Origin: Arthrobacter sp. 18067
Lineage (GTDB): Bacteria; Actinomycetota; Actinomycetes; Actinomycetales; Micrococcaceae
Length of the DNA stretch: 62,700 bases
NCBI RefSeq assembly: GCF_902706295.1
Contig: NZ_CACSJJ010000028.1
Location: 1-62,700, forward strand
Direction of reading: 5' to 3'
The notes beneath the pieces are model-generated. The model was given only the letters and a program-made list of their open reading frames with translations, was not told where the DNA came from and did not search any database. The translations under genes and the position numbers were made by a program. Below, piece by piece: positions 8,462 through 17,914 of the stretch (the stretch's first letter is position 1; every line of letters starts with the position of its first letter).

Positions 8462-8493
8462 AAATCCCCCGGGGAGAACTCCCCGGGGGATTT
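8462..8493. terminator. Terminator hairpin after the symporter gene
   Basis: AAATCCCCCGGGGAG at 8462-8476 pairs perfectly with 8479-8493 around a 2-base tip (four bases if the last pair opens). It lies beyond the minus-strand end of the dicarboxylate/amino-acid symporter, with a run of T on the 3' side of that strand's hairpin, typical of intrinsic termination. Confidence 0.75.
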
Positions 8494-8516
8494 GCGCCGT
8501 GCAAAGCAGGTGGCCG

Positions 8517-9950
8517 CTAGGCCTTCGAATCGGCCAACTCGCGCTGGTCGGCTTCAGCTGCTGCCTTGTCCGCTGCGTACTCATCGGCGAACACAGCACC
8601 GTTGCGGGGTGCGTTGTACAGTGACTCGTCCAGGATGCCCTGACGCTTCGCAACGATTGCGGGGACCAATGCCTGGCCAGCCACGTTGACGGCGGTGCGG
8701 CCCATGTCCAGGATGGGGTCGATCGCCAGCAGGAGGCCGACGCCGGCAAGCGGCAGTCCCAGCGTGGACAGGGTCAGCGTCAGCATGACGACGGCGCCGG
8801 TAGTACCTGCCGTGGCAGCGGAACCAAGGACGGAGACCAGCACGATGAGCAGGTACTGGCTGAAGTCCAGGTTGATACCGAAGAACTGGGCCACGAAGAT
8901 TGCTGCGATGGCCGGGTAGATCGCTGCGCAGCCATCCATCTTGGTGGTGGCGCCCAGCGGCACTGCGAAGGAGGCGTAGCCGGAGGGGACGCCAAGGTTT
9001 CGCTCAGTGACACGCTGCGTGAGCGGCAGGGTGCCAATGGAAGAGCGGGAAACGAAGGCCAGTTGCACGGCCGGCCACACGCCGGAGAAGTACTGCTTGA
9101 CGGACAGGCCATGCACGCGGACCAGGATCGGGTAGAGGACGAAGAGCACCAAGGCCAGGCCGATGTAGATGGCGGCAGTGAACTTGCCCAAGGAGCCAAT
9201 GGTGTCCCAACCGTAGATCGCAACAGCGTTGCCGATCAGGCCGATGGTACCCAGCGGGGCGATGCGGATGATCCACCACAGGACCTTCTGGATGACGGCA
9301 AGCGCGGAAGCGTTGAACGTCAGGAATGCTTCGGCTTGCTTGCCCACCTTGAGGGCAGCAATGCCGACGGCGATGGCCACCACCAGGATCTGGAGCACGT
9401 TGAAGCTGACGGAGGTGCTGACCGTCGTCGCAGCGCTGGCGCTTTCGGTGACGGTGGAGCTGGCGCCGAGGCCGAGGAAGTTCTTGGGGAACAGGCCGAT
9501 GAGGAAGGCCCACCAGTCACCGGTCTTGCCGGCGTACTCAGCCTTCTGGGTGATGCCGGTGGCCGCGCCCGGCTGCAGGAGAACGCCCAGGCCAATGCCG
9601 ATCAGGACCGACACCAGCGAGGTGATGGCGAACCAGAGCAGCGTGTTCCATGCCAGGCGCGCGGCGTTGGACACCTGGCGCAGGTTGGCGATGGAGCTCA
9701 CCACGGCGGTGAAAATCAAAGGAACGACGGCGGTCTGCAGCAAGGAGACGTAGCTGGAGCCGATGGTCTGGAGAGTTGCGCCAAGGCCGTTGGGGGCCGT
9801 CTTGGTGCTGCCAGTGTACTTGGCGATCAAGCCAAGGACGAGGCCGATGATGAGGGCTGCGATGATCTGGACGCCGAAGGAACCAGCCCACTTGGGGAGC
9901 CGGAAGCCGGTCTTTCCAGCTGAAGTGGAGGTGTTGTTTGAGGTGCTCAC
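8517..9950 (-). CDS. Dicarboxylate/amino acid:cation symporter (DAACS, DctA/GltP type)
   Basis: A 477-aa sodium- or proton-coupled symporter for C4-dicarboxylates or acidic amino acids in the cytoplasmic membrane. The transport core shows the re-entrant-loop serine-rich region (VSRSSIGTLPLTQR), the helix 7 motif GATTKMDGCAAIYPAIAAIF (the NMDGT-equivalent) and the downstream re-entrant loop GSAATAGTTGAVVMLTLTL. An unusual SSTVTESASAATTVSTS stretch sits in the loop between helices 3 and 4. The start is a GTG giving (M)STSNNTSTS without a strong ribosome site. It is a single-gene unit between two hairpins. The exact substrate cannot be settled; DctA and GltP cannot be separated by eye. Confidence 0.88.
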   Translation of the reverse strand: MSTSNNTSTSAGKTGFRLPKWAGSFGVQIIAALIIGLVLGLIAKYTGSTKTAPNGLGATLQTIGSSYVSLLQTAVVPLIFTAVVSSIANLRQVSNAARLAWNTLLWFAITSLVSVLIGIGLGVLLQPGAATGITQKAEYAGKTGDWWAFLIGLFPKNFLGLGASSTVTESASAATTVSTSVSFNVLQILVVAIAVGIAALKVGKQAEAFLTFNASALAVIQKVLWWIIRIAPLGTIGLIGNAVAIYGWDTIGSLGKFTAAIYIGLALVLFVLYPILVRVHGLSVKQYFSGVWPAVQLAFVSRSSIGTLPLTQRVTERNLGVPSGYASFAVPLGATTKMDGCAAIYPAIAAIFVAQFFGINLDFSQYLLIVLVSVLGSAATAGTTGAVVMLTLTLSTLGLPLAGVGLLLAIDPILDMGRTAVNVAGQALVPAIVAKRQGILDESLYNAPRNGAVFADEYAADKAAAEADQRELADSKA

Positions 9951-10063
9951 CGGAACACGTTAGGTGTACGGCAAATAACATAGCGAACGGACGTTGAGAA
10001 ATGTTACGTACCCATGAAGTTATTCCCGCCCAGGATGTGGCGTGCGTCTCGGCGGGCCGGCTT

Positions 10064-10130
10064 GAGACGGGACATCCTCTGCGTGCTGTTCCTTCGTCGC
10101 TTTGACGCACGCTGCGGGATGCCCCGTCTC
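10064..10130. repeat. Long imperfect palindrome, copy 1 of the GCGTGCTG...GACGCACG element
   Basis: GAGACGGG (10064-10071) pairs with CCCGTCTC (10123-10130), CATCC with GGATG and GCGTGC (10081-10086) with GCACGC (10107-10112), leaving a long loop containing CCTTCGTCGCTTTGACGCAC. The inner 50 nt (10073-10122) match 62589-62638 at 46 positions, while the outer arms differ. It lies between the start of the symporter gene and the end of the DUF885 gene and probably terminates the latter. Confidence 0.7.
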
Positions 10131-10144
10131 AGGCCGTTCTCGAC

Positions 10145-11827
10145 TTAGCCCAGCAACGCCCGGCGCAGCACGTCCAAACCTACGGAACCGATGTTCAGCC
10201 CCTTGCTGTGGAAGGACTTCAAATCGAAGTCTTCGCGGGATTCGAGCTCCGTGCGGATCTGCTCCCAGAGGCGCTGGCCCACCTTGTAGGACGGGGCCTG
10301 GCCCGGCCAGCCGAGGTAGCGGGTGAACTCGAATTGAAGCTGGCCTTCGCTGATGTCGAGGTTGGCTTTGAGGAAGTCGAAGCCCTTCTCGGGAGTCCAG
10401 TTGCCGGTGCCCCAGCGTTCGGGGACGGGCAGTTCCAAGTGGACGCCGATGTCGAACACCACGCGTGCCGCCCGCATGCGCTGGCCGTCCAGCATGCCCA
10501 TGTGGTCGCCGGGATCTTTGAGGTAACCCAGTTCCAGCATGAGCTGCTCAGCGTAGAGAGCCCAGCCTTCGCCATGGCCTGAGACCCAGCAGACGTTGCG
10601 GCGCCAGTTGTTCAGGAGTTCGCGCCGATAGGTTGCCGTGCCGACCTGGAGGTGGTGGCCGGGGACGCCTTCGTGGAACACAGTGGTGGTTTCGGACCAG
10701 GTGGTGAAGGTGTCCTCGCCGGCCGGTACGGACCACCACATGCGGCCAGGACGGGTGAAGTCGTCCGAGGGCCCGGTGTAGTAGATGCCGCCCTCGTCGG
10801 TGGGGGCGATCATGCATTCGAGGGTCTTCATGACGTCGGGGACCTCGAAGTGGACATCTGCGAGTTCTGACACCGCGCGGTCCGAGAGCTCCTGCATCCA
10901 GGCCTTGAGCGCGTCGGTGCCCTTGATTTGGCGGGCGGGATCGTTATTGAGAATGCTCTTGGCTTCCTCGATCGATGCGCCGGCCCTGATCTGCCCGGCC
11001 ACCTTCTCCTGCTCGCCGATGAGCCGTTCGAGTTCCTGGACGCCCCAGGCGTACGTTTCTTCAAGGTCAACTTCGGCGCCGATGAAGGAGCGGGAGGCCA
11101 AGGCGTAGCGTTCGCGGCCCACTGCGTCTTTTTCCGGGGCCACGGGCAGCAGCTCGTCCCTCAGGAAGTCGCCCAGTGAACCGTACGCTTGGCGCGCTGC
11201 CGCGGTCCCGGCGTCGAGCGTTGATTGAAGGCCCTCAGGCAGCGGCGCGTCATCAATCGTGGCATTGGCTGCCATCTTGGCGAAGAAGCCGTCCTCCGCC
11301 GCGTACCGGCCGGTCTGCTCTATGACGATCCGAACCTGTCGGGCGGCGGCTACCTTGCCTTCTTCCTTGGCGGTGCGGAGGGATGCGATGTAGCCCTCGA
11401 TCGCGCCGGGAACGTTGGCGGCGCGGCCTGCGATGTGCTCCCAGTGTTCAACGGTGTCCGTGGGCATGAGGTCGAAGATGGCACGGATGTCCTGGGCGGG
11501 GGAGGCGATGTTGTTCAGGTCGGCGGCGTCCCAGCCGGACTCGTGGATCTCCAGCTCCAGGCCAAGCCGCTCGCGCATGGCGTCCAGAGTGACGGCATCG
11601 ACGTCATCGGAGGGTTCAAGGCCTGCCAGGGCATCCAATGCCAACCGTGCGGCCTGTGCATGCGCCACGGCGCCGGCAGGCGAGTAGTCCTGGTATTCGG
11701 TTTCGTGTCCCGGCAATCCCAGCGTGGTGGCGAAGCTGGGATTGAGTTCGATCAGCTTTTCTGTGTACGCGTCAGCGACGGCATCGATGGCGGACTTCGG
11801 GCGTACAGGAGTGTTTGCAGTAGTCAC
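10145..11827 (-). CDS. DUF885 family protein, probable metal-dependent hydrolase
   Basis: A 560-aa DUF885 protein; the family is related to gluzincin-type metallopeptidases, and most members have no proven substrate. The key motif HEGVPGHH at residues 385-392 supplies metal ligands. Other conserved pieces are RMWWSVPAGEDTFTTWSETT just before it and the HGEGWALYAEQL segment after it, whose glutamate is a likely third ligand. There is no signal peptide or membrane helix, so it should be cytoplasmic. TAGGCT sits exactly six bases before the GTG start, indicating leaderless mRNA. It lies between the carboxylase epsilon gene and the symporter and transcribes separately from the carboxylase genes. 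Function beyond hydrolase is inference. Confidence 0.85.
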   Translation of the reverse strand: MTTANTPVRPKSAIDAVADAYTEKLIELNPSFATTLGLPGHETEYQDYSPAGAVAHAQAARLALDALAGLEPSDDVDAVTLDAMRERLGLELEIHESGWDAADLNNIASPAQDIRAIFDLMPTDTVEHWEHIAGRAANVPGAIEGYIASLRTAKEEGKVAAARQVRIVIEQTGRYAAEDGFFAKMAANATIDDAPLPEGLQSTLDAGTAAARQAYGSLGDFLRDELLPVAPEKDAVGRERYALASRSFIGAEVDLEETYAWGVQELERLIGEQEKVAGQIRAGASIEEAKSILNNDPARQIKGTDALKAWMQELSDRAVSELADVHFEVPDVMKTLECMIAPTDEGGIYYTGPSDDFTRPGRMWWSVPAGEDTFTTWSETTTVFHEGVPGHHLQVGTATYRRELLNNWRRNVCWVSGHGEGWALYAEQLMLELGYLKDPGDHMGMLDGQRMRAARVVFDIGVHLELPVPERWGTGNWTPEKGFDFLKANLDISEGQLQFEFTRYLGWPGQAPSYKVGQRLWEQIRTELESREDFDLKSFHSKGLNIGSVGLDVLRRALLG

Positions 11828-11833
11828 CCACAG

Positions 11834-11839
11834 AGCCTA
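11834..11839 (-). promoter_or_regulatory. Promoter of the DUF885 gene, leaderless arrangement
   Basis: On the minus strand TTCACG, 16 bases, TAGGCT, six bases, GTG. The -35-like hexamer matches TTGACA at four positions. Confidence 0.5.
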
Positions 11840-11893
11840 GCCGCGACACCGCTTACGTGAAAGGGTTGTTGAACTTTTCTACGCGCGAGGGAA

Positions 11894-12135
11894 CTAACCC
11901 CGACTGCGCTTCCACGCACCCGGACCCGGCGTGGGATCCAGACGCAGTTGCTGGCGACGCACCCAGTGCCGAACATTCGGTTTGGACAAGGCTTCTTCCT
12001 GCCGGACTCCGAGTGAAACCACGACGGCGGCAAGCGCCGCGAGCTCTTCGGCTGTCGGTTCGCCCTTGACCACCGAGAACATTGGCGCGGCGGTTGCCTG
12101 ATCCGGTGCCTCGTCGGCGCGGTGCTTTGGCGCGC

Positions 12136-12139
<4 letters not shown>
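11894..12139 (-). CDS. accE: Acyl-CoA carboxylase epsilon subunit
   Basis: An 81-aa small subunit that stabilises and activates actinobacterial acyl-CoA carboxylase complexes by bridging alpha and beta subunits. The conserved core is FSVVKGEPTAEELAALAAVV (residues ~21-40), followed by a short basic tail with RHWVRR and a final Trp/Lys/Arg segment, as in AccE5/PccE proteins. Its GTG start overlaps the TGA of the beta-subunit gene by four bases (GTGA), so translation is coupled. Identification rests on this core and on position directly behind the beta subunit. Confidence 0.88.
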
Positions 12140-13719
<1,580 letters not shown>

Positions 13720-13880
13720 CAAGTGTCTCCGGCTCTGTAGCTGATTTTCGCTGGCACAGTTCGTTCACGGTTAAGTAGCTTCCGTACAAAGAACAGGCCC
13801 CGATGGCCAGTCTAGTGACGCCTTTGCCGCGAACCGCTGTAGAAACCCTACAATTTTCCGCGTCCATGCCAAAGCCATTG

Positions 13881-13916
13881 CTATGTTACCCGTCAGTAAC
13901 ATAGTTGGGCTAGAGT
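13881..13916 (+). promoter_or_regulatory. 24-bp perfect palindrome and -10 upstream of the SDR gene
   Basis: CTATGTTAC (13881-13889) and GTAACATAG (13896-13904) form a perfect 9-bp inverted repeat with spacer CCGTCA. TAGAGT (13911-13916) follows and lies six bases before the ATG at 13923, a leaderless arrangement. The palindrome covers the expected -35 and spacer, so a bound dimer would repress. It also lies about 160 bp upstream of the divergent carboxylase beta gene and might serve both. TetR-type operators often look like this; the cognate protein is not in the immediate vicinity. Confidence 0.6.
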
Positions 13917-13922
13917 GTCCCC

Positions 13923-14801
13923 ATGACTTCAAGCAACGACGCTTCCCGCGCACTTTCGCAGGCAGAGACTCCCTACGTGGCTACCGGTTCACTCAAGGGC
14001 AGGACCATCCTCATGTCCGGTGGCAGCCGTGGCATCGGATTGGCGATCGCCACCCGCGCAGCCCGTGACGGCGCCAACATCGTGATCATGGCCAAGACCG
14101 GCGACCCCCACCCCAAACTGGAGGGAACTGTCTTCACCGCAGCGGAACAGCTGGTCGCCGCCGGCGGACAAGCACTGCCGCTGGTGGGGGACGTCCGCGA
14201 CGACGACGACGTTGCTGCCGCGGTGGCCGCCGCCGTCGAGCGTTTCGGTGGAATCGACGTCGTCGTTAACAACGCCTCTGCGATCGACCTCTCCCGCACC
14301 GACGCCGTAGACATGAAACGCTATGACCTCATGCAGGACATCAACGTCCGTGGCACGTTCCTGCTGTCCAAGCTGGCGCTGCCGGCCTTGCGGGAGTCCG
14401 ACCACGGGCACATCCTCACCCTGTCCCCGCCCCTCAACCTGGACCCCAAGTGGGCCGGCATGCACCTGGCCTACACCATGGCCAAGTACGGGATGAGCCT
14501 GACCACCCTGGGCCTCGCCGAAGAATTGAAGGACGACGGCGTGTCGGTCAACTCGCTCTGGCCGTGCACCCTGATTGATACTGCTGCGATCCGGAATATG
14601 CCGGGCGGGCAGCAAATCGTGCAGGCGGCCCGTGGCCCGGAGATCATGGCCGATGCGGCGCACGCAGTGCTCACTGGCACAGGCGCAACCGGGAATTTCT
14701 TCACCGACGAGGAAGTCCTTCGGGCGGCTGGCGTATCGGACTTTGCGCCGTACAGCCTCGGCGCAGCCGAGGACCGCCTGGTTCCGGACATCTTCCTCTG
14801 A
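13923..14801 (+). CDS. Short-chain dehydrogenase/reductase (SDR), HSDL2-like
   Basis: A 292-aa NAD(P)-dependent oxidoreductase with a Rossmann fold. Visible motifs are the dinucleotide-binding GGSRGIG (33-39), NNAS (116-119) and the catalytic set Ser168, Tyr184 and Lys188 in LSPPL and YTMAKYG. The segment LNLDPKWAGMHLAYTMAKYGMS and the closing part SDFAPY resemble the HSDL2-like group of SDRs linked to fatty-acid or sterol metabolism; the exact substrate is unknown. It is divergent from the acyl-CoA carboxylase genes across a palindromic operator, which supports a role in acyl or lipid metabolism. A leaderless ATG start is likely, since TAGAGT is six bases upstream and no Shine-Dalgarno is seen. 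Confidence 0.87.
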   Translation: MTSSNDASRALSQAETPYVATGSLKGRTILMSGGSRGIGLAIATRAARDGANIVIMAKTGDPHPKLEGTVFTAAEQLVAAGGQALPLVGDVRDDDDVAAAVAAAVERFGGIDVVVNNASAIDLSRTDAVDMKRYDLMQDINVRGTFLLSKLALPALRESDHGHILTLSPPLNLDPKWAGMHLAYTMAKYGMSLTTLGLAEELKDDGVSVNSLWPCTLIDTAAIRNMPGGQQIVQAARGPEIMADAAHAVLTGTGATGNFFTDEEVLRAAGVSDFAPYSLGAAEDRLVPDIFL

Positions 14802-14883
14802 GTCGATTTCCAGGGTGCATTTCTCTGGGCGGATTCCCAGACGCTTTTCGGGACAGAGGCCATCCCGGAGCGCCGCAACTGGA

Positions 14884-14889
14884 TAGGAT
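14884..14889 (+). promoter_or_regulatory. -10 hexamer TAGGAT of birA, leaderless arrangement
   Basis: TAGGAT, six bases (TCAGCT), ATG. No Shine-Dalgarno precedes the start. A -35 hexamer is not obvious 17-18 bases upstream. Confidence 0.5.
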
Positions 14890-14895
14890 TCAGCT

Positions 14896-15822
14896 ATGGA
14901 TGCCGAACAGCCAGTCAGCAGCGAACCACAGGTCCCGTCCCGTTCCCCCTTGGACCGTGAGGCGCTGGATCGTGAGGCGCTGCTTCAGCCGGACTTCCTG
15001 TCGGCCACGGGCATCTCCCAATTGAACATTGTCGCGTCCACGGGCTCCACCAACCAGGACCTGGTGCGCGCCGTCACGGTTGAACCCAAAAAGTGGGCCG
15101 ACCTTGCTGTGTTGACCGCCGAACACCAGACGGCTGCACGCGGACGGTTGGACCGGCATTGGGAATCACCCGAGCGCTCCGCAGTGTCCGTGTCCATGGT
15201 CTTGCGTCCCGTAACGGCCGAAGGCATGCCCGTTCCCACGCAGAGCTACTCCTGGCTTTCCCTGCTTGCGGCTGTTGCCCTGCGCGAGGCGTTGCAGGAA
15301 ACCGCAGGGGTTACAGCTGAGATCAAGTGGCCCAACGACGTCCTGGTCAAGGGGCGCAAGATCGCCGGAATCCTGGCGCAGATGACGCCCCTGGGTGACG
15401 GCTCGGTTCCTGCCGTGATCCTCGGCGTGGGTCTCAACGTGACCCTGGCGGAAGATGAGCTGCCGGTTCCAACAGCAACGTCTCTCGTGTTGGAAGGGTC
15501 CACGACGACGGACCGCACCGCGCTGCTGAAGAGCTACCTTTCGCGTTTTGCCCGGCTTTACCGCAGCTTCTGCAATTCCGAAGGAGACCCTGCCGCAGGT
15601 TTGGCCGGAGGGCCATCGCTGCACAAACGGGTTGAGTCCGCCATGGTGACCTTGGGTCGCGAAGTGCGCGCGCACTTGCCCGGTGATCACGAACTCGTGG
15701 GGCATGCCTCGCGCCTCGATGAGCACGGCTCGTTGCTGGTGGTGGACCATGGCGGCAGGGAGCACGTCGTAACGGCCGGGGATGTGGTGCACCTGCGCGC
15801 TACCGAAAGCGGTTATGCGTAA
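14896..15822 (+). CDS. birA: Biotin--[acetyl-CoA carboxylase] ligase
   Basis: A 308-aa enzyme that makes biotinyl-5'-AMP and attaches biotin to the carrier lysine of carboxylases, here presumably Lys569 of the alpha subunit encoded earlier in the window. There is no N-terminal DNA-binding domain, so it is a group I ligase without repressor function. Motifs are STGSTNQDL near residue 50, the biotinyl-AMP loop region QTAARGRLDRHWESP at ~76-90, and the KWPNDVLVKGRKIAGIL stretch (~149-165) with the catalytic lysines. A C-terminal small domain closes the protein. birA next to acyl-CoA carboxylase beta and epsilon genes is conserved in actinobacteria. The following gene starts inside its last codons. 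Confidence 0.93.
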   Translation: MDAEQPVSSEPQVPSRSPLDREALDREALLQPDFLSATGISQLNIVASTGSTNQDLVRAVTVEPKKWADLAVLTAEHQTAARGRLDRHWESPERSAVSVSMVLRPVTAEGMPVPTQSYSWLSLLAAVALREALQETAGVTAEIKWPNDVLVKGRKIAGILAQMTPLGDGSVPAVILGVGLNVTLAEDELPVPTATSLVLEGSTTTDRTALLKSYLSRFARLYRSFCNSEGDPAAGLAGGPSLHKRVESAMVTLGREVRAHLPGDHELVGHASRLDEHGSLLVVDHGGREHVVTAGDVVHLRATESGYA

Positions 15823-16408
15823 AGAGCTGCTTCCGGGGGAGCAGGTCATCACCATCACGCGACAACAGTCCCGTTCCCTCTTCTTTCCCATCCTGGCCTT
15901 CGTACTCGCTCCGGCCCTGACCGGCTATGCATGCGCCTGGATTGTGAAGGGCAATGCCCAGCGGGTGGCTCCATTCATTACAGTGGAATGGACTCCTTGG
16001 CTGATGGGCATCTGTGTGGTGCTGGCGGCGTGGTTGTTGATTGGCTACAGCCTCAAGCGTGCGTTGCGCTGGCGTTCCATCAGGTACATCCTGACGAGCA
16101 GGCGGATACTTGCCAAATTCGGAATGTTTCGACGTCGCGATTGGCAGGTCTCGCTGATGGCGGTCCGCAATGTGGGCGTTCATCAGAGCATGCTCCAACG
16201 GGCATTGCACTCCGGGAATATATCCTTGGATACCGGGCACTCCGGGACAGCCGTTTTGGCGGACGTTCCCGAGGTTGGAAAATTCCGGGGCTTCATTCTT
16301 GACGCGATGGACGAACTCCCGCAAGGTGAGGTTTTTGAGGGCCAAGTATTGACGGACTATGACCAGTTGCCATGGGAGCTGAGAGAAGGTGGAAGAGATG
16401 AGCGTTGA
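15815..16408 (+). CDS. Membrane protein with bacterial PH domain (bPH2/YdbS type)
   Basis: A ~198-aa protein with two membrane helices (about residues 25-45 and 60-80) followed by a bacterial pleckstrin-homology domain: RYILTSRRILAKFGMFRRRD then VSLMAVRNVGVHQSMLQR and the ISLDTGHSG strand. Such proteins are of unknown molecular function; the domain faces the cytoplasm. I use the internal ATG giving MRKELLPGEQVI, because the 11 residues upstream lie inside birA and the family typically begins with such a LxPGE(E/Q) segment. The ATG overlaps the end of birA by eight bases, and the next gene starts before its stop. The three genes are therefore one operon. Confidence 0.82.
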   Translation: MRKELLPGEQVITITRQQSRSLFFPILAFVLAPALTGYACAWIVKGNAQRVAPFITVEWTPWLMGICVVLAAWLLIGYSLKRALRWRSIRYILTSRRILAKFGMFRRRDWQVSLMAVRNVGVHQSMLQRALHSGNISLDTGHSGTAVLADVPEVGKFRGFILDAMDELPQGEVFEGQVLTDYDQLPWELREGGRDER

Positions 16409-17576
16409 GGATCAGCAGTCCGGCGAGGACTTGGACCAGGAGTTCGACGCCGTCCCCGAACCTTCCGTGGATGAGGATACGGATGCCGGGCCTGCTCCGG
16501 TACCGGTGCAGACGGGTCCGCCCACCGGGGTGATGTCCGCCGAACGCCTTGCTATTAAGGCGCTGGAGTCGAAGCTGCTCGGCGGCGAACGCAAGCTCCG
16601 CCGTCGTGAAGTCGCGGCCGGCGCAGGCGTATCCATTCTGTCGGCACGAAAAATTTGGCGTGCCCTGGGGTTCCCGAACTTCGGCGACGAAGACGTTGCC
16701 TTTACGGAGCGGGACCAGGCAGCGCTGTCCACCATCCTGGACCTCGTCAGGGCAGGGATCCTTACTGAGGAAGCTGCCATCTCTGTCACCCGTTCCATCG
16801 GGCAGATGACGGACCGCATGGTGGTCTGGCAGATCGAAGCCCTGGTTGAGGACATGGTGTCCGAGCAGGGGATTCCGGATGCGGTGGCCCGTAAGCAACT
16901 CGTGGGTCAGTTGCCCGCCTTGGTGGATTCCCTGGAAGAGATCCTCGTCTACTCCTACCGCCGCCAGCTCAATGCGGGCGTCCAGCGTCTCGCCGTTAGG
17001 GCTGAGGCAGGGCTGCAGGCGAGTGAGGAAGGCCGCGAGGGCGACGAGGATGACTCCCCGTTGCCCCTGGCGCGCGCCGTGGGCTTCGCCGACCTCGTCT
17101 CCTACACCAGCCTCTCGCGCCGCATGAACGAAAAGACGCTGGCCCAATTGGTGCAGCGCTTTGAGAACAAATGTGCCGAAATCATTTCCGTGGGTGGCGG
17201 CCGCCTGGTCAAGACTGTAGGCGACGAAGTCCTTTACATCGCGGAAACGCCTGCGGCCGGGGCTGAGATTTCCCTGGCACTGGCACAAGCTTTCACCGAG
17301 GACGAGATCCTTCCGCAGTGCCGCGTTTCCATGGTCTGGGGCCGCATCCTGTCCAGGTTGGGCGACATCTACGGACCCACCGTGAACCTCGCCGCCCGGC
17401 TCACCACCTTGGCCCAGCCCGGTACCGTCCTGGTTGATGCCATGACCGCCGCTGCCCTGGGACAGGATGACCGCTTCGTCCTGGTGCCTCAGAAGTCCGA
17501 AAACGTGCGTGGCTTCGGCGAGATCCATCCTGTGATGCTGGCTCGCGGCCGCGGTAAAGGCCTGGTGCTGGACTAG
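16398..17576 (+). CDS. Class III adenylate cyclase
   Basis: A ~392-aa soluble cyclase that should convert ATP to cAMP. The catalytic domain fills residues ~225-385. Metal-binding aspartates are Asp232 (GFADLVSYT) and Asp276 (KTVGDEVLY), 44 residues apart as usual; the lysine three positions before Asp276 fits ATP specificity; and the transition-state pair lies in GPTVNLAARL. The N-terminal ~200 residues include RKLRRREVAAGAGVSILSARKIWRALG, a helical regulatory region found in actinobacterial cyclases of this type. There are no membrane helices; the PH-domain membrane protein in the same operon may recruit it, which is inference. A GTG three codons upstream is an alternative start. The gene ends at repeats and a terminator. 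Confidence 0.88.
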   Translation: MSVEDQQSGEDLDQEFDAVPEPSVDEDTDAGPAPVPVQTGPPTGVMSAERLAIKALESKLLGGERKLRRREVAAGAGVSILSARKIWRALGFPNFGDEDVAFTERDQAALSTILDLVRAGILTEEAAISVTRSIGQMTDRMVVWQIEALVEDMVSEQGIPDAVARKQLVGQLPALVDSLEEILVYSYRRQLNAGVQRLAVRAEAGLQASEEGREGDEDDSPLPLARAVGFADLVSYTSLSRRMNEKTLAQLVQRFENKCAEIISVGGGRLVKTVGDEVLYIAETPAAGAEISLALAQAFTEDEILPQCRVSMVWGRILSRLGDIYGPTVNLAARLTTLAQPGTVLVDAMTAAALGQDDRFVLVPQKSENVRGFGEIHPVMLARGRGKGLVLD

Positions 17577-17595
17577 GAGCCGGAACCTTCCCGTC

Positions 17596-17681
17596 CTGCC
17601 CGACGCTCTCTCACCTCTGGTCACGTTCTGCCCGACGCTCTCTCACCTCTGGTCACGTTCTGCCCGACGCTCTCTCACTTT
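17596..17681. repeat. Tandem CTCTCTCAC repeats (2 full copies of 32 nt plus a partial third)
   Basis: Two exact 32-nt copies, 17596-17627 and 17628-17659, share the core CGACGCTCTCTCACCTCT and end with GGTCACGTT. A third copy beginning CTGCCCGACGCTCTCTCAC at 17660 diverges after 19 bases and becomes the left arm of the hairpin that follows. The core also occurs at 4437-4456. Confidence 0.75.
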
Positions 17682-17702
17682 CATCAGAAAAGTGAGAGAG
17701 CG
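17668..17702 (+). terminator. Terminator hairpin from the CTCTCTCAC element
   Basis: CGCTCTCTCACTTT at 17668-17681 pairs with 17689-17702 (14 bp, perfect) around CATCAGA. It follows the end of the birA-PH-cyclase operon by about 90 bp, and a CTGTTTT stretch follows the stem. It most likely ends that operon before the giant-protein locus. Confidence 0.7.
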
Positions 17703-17914
17703 CCGCTGTTTTGGGGGCGTTTTGTGAGAGGGGATCGAGGGCGGTGAACCGGGGCGCCGAAAGGGGTGTAAGCGCGGGTGCCGTACGGGGACGCCGGCCG
17801 CGACTTAGCTAATCGATGGATTAACCCGGTAGGCTGTGCGTTGATTGTGTCGTGTTTCGCCGTGGGGGTCGGCGCCGGCTGCTTCGTACTGCCTGAACTG
17901 TGGGGGATTGTGGG

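Larger units (their letters stand above)
17577..17899. other. Intergenic region between the cyclase gene and the giant-protein locus
   Basis: About 320 bp without a gene. The left part holds tandem CTCTCTCAC repeats and a hairpin. The right part must contain the promoter of the first giant gene. TAGGCT at 17830-17835 with TTAGCT 19 bases before it is a possible promoter, giving an ~80-nt leader. No small coding frame is convincing. Confidence 0.5.

Noticed and set aside
17596..17681. Possible CRISPR array
   Set aside because: The direct repeats abut each other with no spacers, there are only two full copies, and no cas gene is present.
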